A DNA stretch of 64,000 nt, taken from positions 62,001 to 126,000 of the forward strand of contig NZ_RCDI01000004.1 in NCBI RefSeq assembly GCF_003675875.1, written 5' to 3'. The notes beneath the pieces are model-generated. The model was not told where the DNA came from, did no database searches, and saw only the letters and a program-made list of their open reading frames with translations. The translations under genes were made by a program, and so were the position numbers. Position 1 is the stretch's first letter. Every line of letters begins with the position of its first letter. This DNA comes from Halostella limicola (GTDB lineage: Archaea; Halobacteriota; Halobacteria; Halobacteriales; Natronoarchaeaceae). Below are positions 42,571-50,722 of this stretch, in pieces.

Positions 42571-43145
42571 CAGTGTCCCCTCCGTTCGGCGACCTCGACG
42601 TGCGGGAGGAACCAGGCGTAGTACGCGACGGTGAGCAGTGCCAGCGACACGAACATCCCCGCCGCGTAGACGCCGAAGTACTGCGTCCGCGCGAGCGTGA
42701 GGTACTCGCCGGTGAACAGCGCGGCGAAGACGATCGCGACGATCGTCAGCCCGCCCATCGCCAGGACTCCCTCCATCGCGTCCGAGGCGTCGTGGTACTC
42801 CACCACCCATCGCTCGTCGGTTCGGAACCACGGTAGCCCGACCTGTCCCCCGTCGGCGACCGCCGCATCGTCCGCGTCGTCCGGCCTCACCGCCGAGTCC
42901 ATGAACCGGTGGACCGCGGTGAGCGCGGCCACCAGGCCGAACAGCGCGACCCAGACGATCACGCCGACCTGGCTCGGCGCGAGCTTCTCCGGCGTGTCGA
43001 CGATGTCCTGCAGCGGCCGCATCTCGCTGACGCTCTTGTCGATCTCGATCTCCTCGCTGGGGGGCTCCCCGTGCAGCGCGACCCACCACATCGGCAGGAG
43101 CACGGCGACGACCAACAGGACGACCACGACCGCTCCGCGCTTCAC
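42570..43145 (-). CDS. narA: First gene of the nar operon: membrane protein (NarA position)
   Basis: 191 residues with three to four hydrophobic segments: a signal-like GAVVVVLLVVAVLLPMWWVAL, a segment VIVWVALFGLVAALTAVHRF, another near MEGVLAMGGLTIVAIVFAAL, and a last TQYFGVYAAGMFVSLALLTVA. No cytochrome c or b motif is evident, though H is present in the second segment. Being first in the operon it matches narA of Haloferax; the symbol rests on gene order, not on a recognised sequence family. Probably a structural or electron-transfer membrane subunit. Confidence 0.72.
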   Translation of the reverse strand: MKRGAVVVVLLVVAVLLPMWWVALHGEPPSEEIEIDKSVSEMRPLQDIVDTPEKLAPSQVGVIVWVALFGLVAALTAVHRFMDSAVRPDDADDAAVADGGQVGLPWFRTDERWVVEYHDASDAMEGVLAMGGLTIVAIVFAALFTGEYLTLARTQYFGVYAAGMFVSLALLTVAYYAWFLPHVEVAERRGH

Positions 43146-43269
43146 GGCCGGTCACCTCCCGGGGTTCGCGCGCGACGGATCGCTACCCGCCTGTGATTTC
43201 TGAGCATACTCTCTTCCCGACACTTGCGCCCGAACGCCGGTAACACAGCGACCACAGGATGGTGGGTGT

Positions 43270-43293
43270 TTAAATAGGGGCGAACGGTTTCGC
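43270..43293 (-). promoter_or_regulatory. nar operon promoter: TATA element and upstream palindrome
   Basis: Read leftward, TATTTAAA (43269-43276) is a good TATA box, preceded directly by the palindrome GCGAA-CGGT-TTCGC (43280-43293), where an activator should sit. The expected transcript start near 43245 leaves a leader of about 100 bases before the ATG at 43145. The palindrome resembles, but with a shorter spacing, the CGAAC-N4-GTTCG element reported for NarO in Haloferax. Confidence 0.5.
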
Positions 43294-43358
43294 GGGACTG
43301 CCCGTCCGGACCAGTGGGAGGGGAAGATATTTGCTGTCCAGACCCCGATACTCTCACG

Positions 43359-43997
43359 ATGGGAGACAGCATACGGGCCGAGATCCGGGTCGACCACCCC
43401 TCGGAGTGTCAGATCGCCTCCGTCTCGCTGGAGGCGTCCTCGGTTCGGTCTATCTCGCGAAGCGCCACGCCCGTCGGGGACGCGGTCACCGAGGAGTTCA
43501 CCGTCCAAACCGACGCCGACGTCGACGGCGACGAGATGGACGAGATCTTCAGCTACGACGCCGAGAGCGTCTACCGGTTCTCCCGCGACCAGGGGCAGGG
43601 CTGCGTCTGCGAACTCGTCGAGTCCCACGACATCCCTATCCAAACGGTCCGGGCGAAGGAGGGGTCGCTCTTCATCGCCTTCTTCGTCACTGACCTCGAC
43701 GAACTGCGCGCGATCGTCTCCGACCTCCGCGCGGATTTCGACGGCGTCAGCCTCCGCCGACTCACCCGGTCCGAGGGGCCGAAGTCGGACGAGAGCCTCG
43801 TGTACGTCGACCGCAACGAACTCACCGACCGGCAGCGGGAGGTGCTCGCGACGGCACACGATCTGGGGTATTTCGACCACCCGAAGCGCGCGAACGCGAC
43901 CGAGGTGTCAGAGGAACTCGGGATCAACCGGTCGACGTTCGCCGAACACCTCGCCGCGGCGCAGTCGACCCTGCTCGATACCGTCCTCGACGCCTGA
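43359..43997 (+). CDS. HTH_10 regulator divergent from nar operon (NarO-like by position)
   Basis: 212 residues. C-terminal HTH_10 (LTDRQREVLATAHDLGYFDHPKR, VSEELGINRSTFAEHLAAAQ); the N-terminal half has Cys17 and a Cys82-x-Cys84 pair (GQGCVCELVE). NarO of Haloferax activates nar and other denitrification genes and has a cysteine-rich N-terminal part, so a redox or oxygen sensor role is reasonable, although only three cysteines remain here. A TATA GATATTTG about 31 bases before the ATG marks a leaderless start. It is divergent from the operon; the intergenic palindrome may be its binding site. Confidence 0.85.
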   Translation: MGDSIRAEIRVDHPSECQIASVSLEASSVRSISRSATPVGDAVTEEFTVQTDADVDGDEMDEIFSYDAESVYRFSRDQGQGCVCELVESHDIPIQTVRAKEGSLFIAFFVTDLDELRAIVSDLRADFDGVSLRRLTRSEGPKSDESLVYVDRNELTDRQREVLATAHDLGYFDHPKRANATEVSEELGINRSTFAEHLAAAQSTLLDTVLDA

Positions 43998-44111
43998 GTC
44001 GAACGAAACCTGAACCGGACGAGATCGCCGACGTCGCCCTCCAGCGGAACTTCAACGCCCACAGGATGCGGGGTGGACGGTCATCACGTCGGAGGTCGAT
44101 CTGAGAGTTGT

Positions 44112-44267
44112 GTGTCCCGATTCACGTTCGACTGTCCGGAGTGTAGCGTCGAGACGGAGGTCGACGACGAGGTCCGTTCGGAGATCCTGAACGCCGGTTG
44201 CGTGCTGTGTCGGGCGTCGGTCGGGTCCGACGACTTCTCGCGGATCGACGCCGAGACGACGCGGTGA
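44112..44267 (+). CDS. Small zinc-ribbon protein (51 aa)
   Basis: The GTG at 44112 gives 51 residues with FDCPECSVETEV and GCVLCRAS, four cysteines spaced CxxC ... CxxC, the pattern of haloarchaeal zinc-ribbon micro-proteins. An in-frame ATG at 44073 would add a Cys-containing stretch (MDGHHVGGRSESC), less like the homologues. It lies between two regulators, possibly with no shared transcript. Function unknown. Confidence 0.6.
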   Translation: MSRFTFDCPECSVETEVDDEVRSEILNAGCVLCRASVGSDDFSRIDAETTR

Positions 44268-44363
44268 ACGTCTCTCCTTCTCAGGGCGCCGTCGCGGGGG
44301 GCTACAAATACGCCTGTATATTGTAGCGAACCACCGTTACCGGGTCGGGAACGAACTAGAACC

Positions 44364-44732
44364 ATGTCGGTGAGCATCTCACTCCAGCGCTCGGTCCCGG
44401 ACGACGACGGCGACCGGGACCGCTTCGACCGGGAGGCGATCGTCGGGCTGCTCGACGACGACGACGCCGTGTGCCTGTTCCGGAGCGCCACGGACCCGAA
44501 GACGGTGTCGACGCTGGCCGACGAGTGCGACGTCCCGCTGTCGACGGCGTACAGGAAAGTGGAGAAACTCGAAGACGCCGGACTGATCGGAGAGGTTGCG
44601 CGGGGGCTCGCGGACGCGTCGGAGCCGGCGCGGTACCGGCGCACGGTCGACGCCGTGACGGTGACGCTGCGCGACGGCGTGAGCGTCGAGTGCGCCGTCG
44701 CGGTGGGACGGGACCCGGCCCGCTCTCAGTAA
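44364..44732 (+). CDS. Winged-helix regulator upstream of the ETF genes
   Basis: 122 residues: an acidic N-terminus, then a winged helix (EAIVGLLDDDDAVCLFRSATDP, VSTLADECDVPLSTAYRKVEKLEDAGLI) and a beta-hairpin YRRTVDAVTVTLRDGVSVEC, the ArsR-like/TrmB-like form common in haloarchaea. TATA region TATATTG about 40 bases upstream (44316-44322). It is transcribed in the same direction as fixA, which begins 62 bases after its stop, so it may control or be co-transcribed with the ETF operon. Ligand unknown. Confidence 0.8.
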   Translation: MSVSISLQRSVPDDDGDRDRFDREAIVGLLDDDDAVCLFRSATDPKTVSTLADECDVPLSTAYRKVEKLEDAGLIGEVARGLADASEPARYRRTVDAVTVTLRDGVSVECAVAVGRDPARSQ

Positions 44733-44794
44733 CTGAGAACCGTGACGGCAGAATTAAACGACCCCATCGTACGCTCACCTGTGACACGACACCT

Positions 44795-45583
44795 ATGAAC
44801 GATCAATGGACGGTCGTCGTCGGCGTCAAGCAGGTACCCGACGAGGACGACGTGTCGCTCGACCCCGACACCGGGACCCTCGACCGCGCCGACGCCGAGG
44901 CGATACTGAACCGACCGGACCGCAACGCGCTGGAGGCCGCACTCCGGATCAAAGACGAGGTGGGCGCGCGCGTGGTCGCGGTGACCATGGGCCCGCCGAT
45001 GGCGACGCCGGTTCTGGAGGCGGCCGTCGCGATGGGCTGTGACGACGCGGTGCTGGTGACCGATCGGGCGTTCGCCGGCAGCGACACCTGGCCGACGAGT
45101 CTCGTCCTCGCGGCGACCGCGGACTACCTCGACGCCGACGTCGTGGTCTGCGGCGAGGAGACCACCGACTCCTCGACGGGGCAGGTGCCGCCGGGCATCG
45201 CCGCGCACAACGGCTGGGCGCAACTGACCTACGTCGAGGAGCTCGACCCGCTTCCCGAGGACGAACAGATCGCGGCCCGCCGCGACGTGGAGGGCGGCCA
45301 CGAACGGGTCGTCGCCGACCTGCCGGTGGTCGTCGCCGTCGCCTACGGAGAGAACGAGCCGCGGACCGCCGGGCTCCACCGGAAGATACACGCCGAAAAC
45401 GAGTTCGAACCGGTCGAGCTCACCGCCGACGACCTCGGCGTCGACGAGGACGCGGTCGGCCTCGCCGCCTCGCCGACGCAGGTCGGCGGGATGGAGACGG
45501 TCGAGCCCGTCGAACGGGAGCGCGAACGCGTCGAAACGCCGTCGGAGCTCGTCGGGGCGCTCGCCGACGAGGGGGTGATGTAG
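44795..45583 (+). CDS. fixA: Electron transfer flavoprotein beta subunit FixA
   Basis: 262 residues. EtfB family: VVVGVKQVPDEDDVSLD start, LNRPDRNALEAALRIKDE, VTMGPPMATPVLEAAVAMGCDDAVLVTD, and VVCGEETTDSSTGQVPP, which matches the AMP/FAD-binding loop. With FixB it forms the soluble heterodimer of the haloarchaeal ETF complex. The ATG at 44795 is immediately followed by the EtfB beta strand. The stop abuts the FixB ATG with no gap. Confidence 0.93.
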   Translation: MNDQWTVVVGVKQVPDEDDVSLDPDTGTLDRADAEAILNRPDRNALEAALRIKDEVGARVVAVTMGPPMATPVLEAAVAMGCDDAVLVTDRAFAGSDTWPTSLVLAATADYLDADVVVCGEETTDSSTGQVPPGIAAHNGWAQLTYVEELDPLPEDEQIAARRDVEGGHERVVADLPVVVAVAYGENEPRTAGLHRKIHAENEFEPVELTADDLGVDEDAVGLAASPTQVGGMETVEPVERERERVETPSELVGALADEGVM

Positions 45584-46597
45584 ATGCCGGTGGACGTCGA
45601 CGAGTATGAGGACGTCTGGGTGTTCGTCGAGGAGCACGACGGCGACGTCGCCCCCGTCTCGTGGGAACTGCTCGCCGAGGCGCGGGACCTCGCGGCCGAA
45701 CTCGGGGAGGACCTCGTCGCGCTGGTGATCGGGGAGGACGTCGACGACGTCGCCCGCGAGGCGCTCCGCCGGGGCGCCGACCGGGTGCTCGTCGCCGACG
45801 ACCCCGTCTTCGAGCCGTACCGCGCGGACCCGTACGGCGAGCAGTTCCGACACCTCGTCGAGGAGCGGCGGCCGGACGTCGTCCTCATCGGCGGGACCCA
45901 CACCGGGCGGGACTTCGCCGGGCGCGTCGCGGTTCCGGCACACGCCGGCCTCACCGCGGACTGCACGGAACTGGGCATCGACGAGGACGGGCACTTGGAG
46001 GCCCGCCGCCCGGCGTTCGGCGGCAACGTCCTGGCGACGATCAAGTGCGAGAACCACCGCCCGCAGATGGCCACCGTGCGATCGGGCGTGTTCGAGGCCG
46101 CAGAGCCCGACCCCGACCGGGACGGAGAGATTGAGCGCGTCGACGTGATCGTCGACGAGGCGGACACGCTGACGTCGGTGCTCGATCGGTCCGTCGGGGA
46201 GACGGCCGACATCACCGACGCTGACCGGATCGTCGCCGCGGGCGGCGGGACCGAGGGCGACCTCGACCCCGTACTGGACCTCGCGGACGCGCTCGACGCC
46301 GAACTCGCCGCGAGCCGGAAGGCCGTGGACGAGGGCTGGGTCGGTCACGACCGACAGGTCGGTCAGACCGGCAAGACGGTTCGACCCGACCTCTACGTCG
46401 CGGTCGGGGTCTCGGGGGCCGTCCAGCACGTCGAGGGGATGAACGACAGCGACGTCGTGGTGGCGATCAACGACGACCCGAACGCGCCGATCTTCGACCA
46501 CGCGGACTACGGCATCGTCGGCGACCTGTTCGAGGTGTGTCCCGAACTGGTCGACCTGTTAGAGGACGCCGACGACCCGACGGAGGTACCAGCATGA
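45584..46597 (+). CDS. fixB: Electron transfer flavoprotein alpha subunit FixB
   Basis: 337 residues. The C-terminal FAD signature is VGQTGKTVRPDLYVAVGVSG and the nearby AINDDPNAPIF; the N-terminal part has LAAELGEDLVALVIGEDV and GGTHTGRDFAGRVA. It binds the FAD of the ETF. It starts directly after FixA and ends four bases into FixC. Together with FixC and FixX it points to a FixABCX complex that can bifurcate electrons between NADH, quinone and ferredoxin. Confidence 0.93.
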   Translation: MPVDVDEYEDVWVFVEEHDGDVAPVSWELLAEARDLAAELGEDLVALVIGEDVDDVAREALRRGADRVLVADDPVFEPYRADPYGEQFRHLVEERRPDVVLIGGTHTGRDFAGRVAVPAHAGLTADCTELGIDEDGHLEARRPAFGGNVLATIKCENHRPQMATVRSGVFEAAEPDPDRDGEIERVDVIVDEADTLTSVLDRSVGETADITDADRIVAAGGGTEGDLDPVLDLADALDAELAASRKAVDEGWVGHDRQVGQTGKTVRPDLYVAVGVSGAVQHVEGMNDSDVVVAINDDPNAPIFDHADYGIVGDLFEVCPELVDLLEDADDPTEVPA

Positions 46598-48009
46598 CCA
46601 CGGACCGAGAGACCGAGACTGGGGGGACCGACTCCGAGCACGACGGTTCCGCCGGCGGACTTCCGTCCGACCGCACGGCGTCGAACCCGAACTACGACGG
46701 CGCGTTCGACGCGGTCGTCGTCGGCGCCGGCCTCGCGGGAAGCGCCGCGGCGGTCACGATGGCCCGGGAGGGACTCGACGTGCTCGTGATAGAGCGGGGC
46801 GCGTCGCCCGGCGCGAAGAACGTGTTCGGCGGCGTGCTGTACACGCCGACGATCCGGGAACTCGTCGACCTCGACGACGCGCCGCTGGAGCGCTACGTCG
46901 CGGAGAAGCGCTTCGGCGTCCTCTCGACCGAGGACGAGACGGCCGTCTCGCTCCGACCCGGCGAGTGGCACGCCGAACCGCACAACGACTCCTACACCGT
47001 GTTGCGCGGCGACTTCGACGAGTGGTTCGCCGAGCAGGCGGTCGACGCCGGGGCGACGCTCGTCACCGAAACGACGGTGACGGGGCTCCTGCGAGACGAC
47101 GACGGGACGGTGGTCGGCGTCGAGACGGACAGACCGGACGGCGAGCTTCGCGCGCCGATGGTCGTCCTCGCGGAGGGCGGGAACTCGCTCGTCAGTGAGG
47201 GCGCCGACCTCAAGGGACGCCCCGACCGGGGCGACGTGGCCGTCGCGGTGAAGGAGGTGCTGGAGTTTCCCGATAGCGACGACGCCATCGCGGACCGGTT
47301 CCGCCTGTCCGACGACGCCGGGGCGTCCTACCACTACTTCGGCGAGGGGGCGGTCGGCGACGCGTTCGGCGGCGCGTTCATCTACACGAACGACGACACG
47401 GTCAGCGTCGGCCTCGCCTACCGGATCGAGGACGCGGTGACGGGACAGCCGGACCCGGAGCGGACGCTCGACCGGTTCAAGTCCCACCCCGCCGTCGCCC
47501 CGCTCGTCAGGGGCGGCCGCACCATCGAGTACGCCGCCAAGACGATCCCGGAGGGCGGCGCCGATGCCATCCCGGAACTCGTCCACGACGGTGCGGTCGT
47601 CGTCGGCGACGCCGCCGGCCTCGTGCTCAACAACGGGGTCCACCTCGAAGGGACGAACATGGCCGTGGAGAGCGGCTATCACGCGGGGCGGACGGTGGCA
47701 AGCGCACTGGCGGACGACCGGACCGACGCGGCCGCCCTGCGGGCGTACCCCGAGTCGCTGAACGAGTCGTTCGTCGTACAGAACCTCGAACACTACGAGT
47801 GGCTGATGGAGACCGTGCGGGAAGACCGCGACCTGCTGTTCCGCGACCTGCCGCGCGCCGTCGCCGACGCCGGCGAGGAGTACTTCCGCATCGACCGTCA
47901 GCCGAAGGCGCTCCACGCGGAGAACGCGAAGACTCGCCTCCTCCGAACCGTCGGGGGGTGGCGCGGCGCGGCGAAACTGGCCTGGCGCTACCGCAAGGTG
48001 ATCTCATGA
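46594..48009 (+). CDS. fixC: FixC, ETF-quinone oxidoreductase flavoprotein
   Basis: 471 residues. The FAD motif is VVVGAGLAGSAAAVTMAREG near residue 40, then GASPGAKNVFGGVLY, a family block of FixC/ETF-QO; LVHDGAVVVGDAAGLVLNNG is the C-terminal FAD contact. Together with FixX it sends electrons from ETF to membrane quinone. It is acidic at its N-terminus (20 residues, Thr/Glu-rich). ATG overlaps FixB by four bases and FixX by four. Confidence 0.93.
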   Translation: MTTDRETETGGTDSEHDGSAGGLPSDRTASNPNYDGAFDAVVVGAGLAGSAAAVTMAREGLDVLVIERGASPGAKNVFGGVLYTPTIRELVDLDDAPLERYVAEKRFGVLSTEDETAVSLRPGEWHAEPHNDSYTVLRGDFDEWFAEQAVDAGATLVTETTVTGLLRDDDGTVVGVETDRPDGELRAPMVVLAEGGNSLVSEGADLKGRPDRGDVAVAVKEVLEFPDSDDAIADRFRLSDDAGASYHYFGEGAVGDAFGGAFIYTNDDTVSVGLAYRIEDAVTGQPDPERTLDRFKSHPAVAPLVRGGRTIEYAAKTIPEGGADAIPELVHDGAVVVGDAAGLVLNNGVHLEGTNMAVESGYHAGRTVASALADDRTDAAALRAYPESLNESFVVQNLEHYEWLMETVREDRDLLFRDLPRAVADAGEEYFRIDRQPKALHAENAKTRLLRTVGGWRGAAKLAWRYRKVIS

Positions 48010-48323
48010 GCACCCATCCCAAGACGCCCGACGTCGACAACGCGACGCTCGAAGACCGACTCTACACAGTCAAGTACGAGGACCCCGGCGACTCCCACCT
48101 GGACGTGAAGGTGCCGGGGTTCTGCGCGGAGCGGTGCGACACCGACGACTGCGTCGACGTCTGCCCCGCCGACGTCTGGCGGAAGGAGGAGGGCGACGAC
48201 GTGCCGACGATCGCGTACGAGAACTGCCTGGAGTGTGGGAGCTGTCGGTTCGCCTGCCCGTACAACAACGTCGAGTGGGAGTATCCGGAGAACGGCTCCG
48301 GGGTGACCTATCGGTACGGCTAG
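48006..48323 (+). CDS. fixX: FixX, ferredoxin-like ETF partner
   Basis: 105 residues with the two-cluster ferredoxin pattern: CAERCDTDDCVDVCPADVW and CLECGSCRFACPYNN. In place of a perfect 4Fe4S pair, the first set has CxxxC...CxxxC spacing, as in FixX and ETF-QO iron-sulfur domains. It carries electrons from FixAB to FixC/quinone. The ATG overlaps the FixC stop. It ends the operon. Confidence 0.92.
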   Translation: MSTHPKTPDVDNATLEDRLYTVKYEDPGDSHLDVKVPGFCAERCDTDDCVDVCPADVWRKEEGDDVPTIAYENCLECGSCRFACPYNNVEWEYPENGSGVTYRYG

Positions 48324-48470
48324 TCGAACGGCGCGGGAACGGCCCACCGGATCCTCGGACCCGGGGCCGGCGAGTCGTCCCGGCCGTACCCGAGGGTCGG
48401 GCGGAGATAGCGTCCGGAGGTTCGTCAGCCACCTGCCGAATCCGAGTTCCCGGGAATCGTCGAGCGGTTC

Positions 48471-48476
48471 TTTTTT
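48471..48476 (+). terminator. T-tract after the fix operon, possible archaeal terminator or promoter element
   Basis: A run of six T follows GGTTC and lies 148 bases past the FixX stop and 25 bases before the next ATG. Archaeal termination uses T-tracts, but here it could equally serve as part of the promoter of the next gene. Confidence 0.25.
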
Positions 48477-48500
48477 CGCGATCGCCTAGTCGAAAACGAG

Positions 48501-48740
48501 ATGGGATACTACGACCGGCTCCTCGGCGGTATGCTCGCGTCGCTGCTGGCGGGCGCGGTGGTGGGGTTCCACCCGGTCGTCCAGATGCACCAGGGTCTCG
48601 CGGGGGGAGCGGCGCTGGCGACCCTGCTCCTGTGGGAGGGGTTATTCCGCAACCCGCCCGTGCCCCCGTCCGACCGGCGGGTCGCGACCGCTGCGGCGGT
48701 CTGGCACGGCGGACTGCTGTTGCTCCTCTTCTCGGCGTAG
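48501..48740 (+). CDS. Small membrane protein (79 aa)
   Basis: ATG at 48501. Two hydrophobic stretches (GMLASLLAGAVVGFHPVVQM and LAGGAALATLLLWEGLF) and a third after a polar loop (WHGGLLLLLFSA). The signature MHQGLAGG and NPPVPPSDRR are not assignable to a known family. A T-rich element stands before the ATG. Convergent with the UspA gene at 48765. Confidence 0.6.
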   Translation: MGYYDRLLGGMLASLLAGAVVGFHPVVQMHQGLAGGAALATLLLWEGLFRNPPVPPSDRRVATAAAVWHGGLLLLLFSA

Positions 48741-48764
48741 TACCGGGGGGCGGCGACGCCGCCT

Positions 48765-49391
48765 TCAGTCGCCGGTCCCCGCGACCCGCGTCTTCCCGGT
48801 CTCCGCGTCGACGTGAACCCTGAACTCGCCGCTCCCGGCACGCATCGGAACGATCCAGGAACTCGTGCCGCGGTAGGGTTCCTCCAGCGGCTCGGCCTGC
48901 CCGTCCCCTGTCTCGTCGAGTGCTGCAGTGGCGCGGTCGATCGCCTCCTCCGGGGAGTCGACCGCCGGCGCCGTCTCGATCGCTCGAACCGTGGTCACGG
49001 GGACCTTCGCCTCCCGGACCACGCGCTCGGCGACGCTCCCGAGGAGCACGCGGTCAAGACCGGTGCGACCGTTCGTCCCCATGACGATCCCGTCCACGTC
49101 GAGGCTTCTCGCCGCCGCAAGGATCTCGGCGTGGGGGATGCCGCGCCGCAAGGCGGTCTCGACGTCGACGTCGGCCCGCGCGCCCACCTCCTCGACGACC
49201 TTCAGGGCCTTGCGTCCGCGGGCTTCGATCGAGTCCACGACCGGCCCGTCGAGCGTCTTGTACTCGGAAGTATCGACCACGTAGAGGGCGTGGATCGACG
49301 CCCCGGTCTCGTCCGCGATCGCGACCGCGTGGTCGATCGCCCGTCGACTCCCCTCGCTGCCGTCCGTCGGTAGCAGGATGCGTTCGTACAT
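48765..49391 (-). CDS. UspA protein with C-terminal extension
   Basis: The ATG at 49391 gives 208 residues. The first 140 are a UspA domain (MYERILLPTDGSEGSRRAIDH to the ATP signature GTNGRTGLDRVLLGSVAERV). The remaining 65 residues contain DSPEEAIDRATAALDETG and FRVHVDAETGKTRVAG, a small PepSY-like or unknown module. Start sits on a strong GGAGGACC-ATG context shared by other Usp genes here. A 10-base-loop inverted repeat lies 20 bases upstream. Confidence 0.85.
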   Translation of the reverse strand: MYERILLPTDGSEGSRRAIDHAVAIADETGASIHALYVVDTSEYKTLDGPVVDSIEARGRKALKVVEEVGARADVDVETALRRGIPHAEILAAARSLDVDGIVMGTNGRTGLDRVLLGSVAERVVREAKVPVTTVRAIETAPAVDSPEEAIDRATAALDETGDGQAEPLEEPYRGTSSWIVPMRAGSGEFRVHVDAETGKTRVAGTGD

Positions 49392-49410
49392 GGTCCTCCG
49401 TTTGCGGATA

Positions 49411-49436
49411 CGACGATCGTTATCAATAGATCGTCG
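49411..49436. promoter_or_regulatory. Inverted repeat CGACGATC / GATCGTCG with 10-base loop
   Basis: Two perfect 8-base arms (49411-49418 and 49429-49436) separated by GTTATCAATA, 20 bases before the UspA ATG, so either an operator or a 5'-leader hairpin. Confidence 0.5.
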
Positions 49437-49722
49437 GGAATTCCCGCGATCTGAGAAGCGAGACCTTCGACATCGGCGTCTCGTAGCGAAAATTCTGAGT
49501 TCGCGGATGCGTTCTCGCATCGGTGCAGGGGTTCCCATGGCTCGACCGCGGGAAGCGCTTCCCCGCCCTGAATCAGGGTCCGTTTTCCACCGATCCGGAA
49601 TGGCTCCTCGTCGCGGTTCTACGAATCCGAACGGGCGACAGTCTACACTTAAAACCCTGTAATCTGGTGCGGAGTCGATACGGGGGCGTCCGTCCTCGTT
49701 CTACACGTGAGGTGAGATAACC
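49437..49722. other. Intergenic region between UspA and DoxX genes
   Basis: About 290 bases. GC-rich text with no protein-like frame, then CTTAAAACCC at about 49649, a candidate TATA for the DoxX-like gene (about 70 bases before its ATG). No repeats seen. Confidence 0.35.
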
Positions 49723-50247
49723 ATGTCATATCAAGCGGCCAACCCCCTGTCGGAGGAGTTCGAGTTCGAACTCTCGGGGGCGCTCACGGGATACTGGCTC
49801 GCGTTCCTGCGCGTCGTCGTCGGCTGGTGGTTCTTCCACTCCGGCGTGACGAAACTCATCGAGGACGGCCTGGCCTACAGCTACGGGCCGATATACCTGC
49901 AGGGGATGGAGGGTACCGCGCTCGGCCCCATCCCGGTCTGGATGGGGAACAACCTCGGCTGGTTCATCGAGGCGATGGTGCCCCTCGGCGAGACGCTCAT
50001 CGGCCTCGGCCTCATGGTCGGGGCGCTGGTGCGGCTGGCCTCCCTGTTCGGGGCGCTGTTCATGACCCTGTTCTGGCTCGGCAACGCCGGGTTCGGGCAC
50101 GGCCTCGTGAACGGCGACCTGATGGGCCTGCTGCTGTTCGTCACGATGATGGTGCTTGCCACCGGGCGCTACTACGGCCTCGACGCCATCCTCGAACGGA
50201 CGCGCTTCGTCGAACAACGCCCGAAACTCCGGTACCTGCTCGGTTAA
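49723..50247 (+). CDS. DoxX-family membrane protein
   Basis: 174 residues with four to five membrane segments. The opening FELSGALTGYWLAFLRVVVGWWFFHSGVTKL is typical of DoxX (TQO small subunit) proteins; GETLIGLGLMVGALVRLASL and FMTLFWLGNAGFGHG follow. The family is linked to thiosulfate:quinone oxidation or other redox functions; no DoxA partner is evident, so substrate is open. It is followed by a gene with a strong Shine-Dalgarno. Confidence 0.85.
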   Translation: MSYQAANPLSEEFEFELSGALTGYWLAFLRVVVGWWFFHSGVTKLIEDGLAYSYGPIYLQGMEGTALGPIPVWMGNNLGWFIEAMVPLGETLIGLGLMVGALVRLASLFGALFMTLFWLGNAGFGHGLVNGDLMGLLLFVTMMVLATGRYYGLDAILERTRFVEQRPKLRYLLG

Positions 50248-50255
50248 GGAGGTGA
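50246..50255 (+). promoter_or_regulatory. Strong Shine-Dalgarno AAGGAGGTGA
   Basis: Overlaps the TAA of the DoxX gene and sits five bases before the ATG at 50261. Such a near-perfect SD is rare in haloarchaea; it decides the start of the second gene of the operon. Confidence 0.75.
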
Positions 50256-50260
50256 ACGAC

Positions 50261-50557
50261 ATGAAACACGACATCGACGCAATCGACAGGCTGGCGATGG
50301 GACTCAGCGCCGCGTTCATGCTGCTGGGTATCGTCGTCCTCGGAATCGTGGAAGTGATCGCGGGCCAGCCGTACGGGGCCGCTCCAGTGACCAACGACGC
50401 GGGTGAGGTGGTCGCGACCCCGACCGTCGACCCGACGCTGCGGACCGGTCTCGTCCTCGCGGGACTGGTGGTCCTCCTGCTGTGGGGGAGCTACCGGTTC
50501 CTGACGGCCGAGACCGAGACCGAACGCGGCCGTACCGTCGAAGCCCCGTCCGACTGA
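50261..50557 (+). CDS. Two-segment membrane protein after DoxX (98 aa)
   Basis: 98 residues: helix one MGLSAAFMLLGIVVLGIVEVI (about residues 13-33) and helix two TGLVLAGLVVLLLWGSYRFL after a short outer loop (GAAPVTNDAGEVVATPTVD). The C-terminal tail is polar (ETETERGRTVEAPSD). A strong SD precedes the ATG, so the DoxX protein and this small partner are surely co-translated. I do not recognise a family; a partner subunit is plausible. Confidence 0.75.
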   Translation: MKHDIDAIDRLAMGLSAAFMLLGIVVLGIVEVIAGQPYGAAPVTNDAGEVVATPTVDPTLRTGLVLAGLVVLLLWGSYRFLTAETETERGRTVEAPSD

Positions 50558-50570
50558 CATCGGCTGACCC

Positions 50571-50589
50571 TTTTCCTGCGGTTTTTCAC
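50571..50589 (+). terminator. T-rich stretch after the DoxX operon
   Basis: CCCTTTTCCTGCGGTTTTT, two T-runs (four and five) within 20 bases of the stop, fits archaeal T-tract termination. Confidence 0.35.
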
Positions 50590-50722
50590 TGACACCCGAG
50601 GAGCGGTCGCTGGGTCCCGCGGCCCCGAAGCGCCTCGCGTGATCCGGCCGCCGTCCCCGATTCTCCGATCGTGGGAATCGGGGCCGTATATATTGGGGCG
50701 AGGTGACCAACTCTCACACGTC

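Noticed and set aside
43201..43250. CGAACGCCGGTAAC as a NarO site
   Set aside because: Only one half-site (CGAAC) is present; the other half does not match GTTCG.
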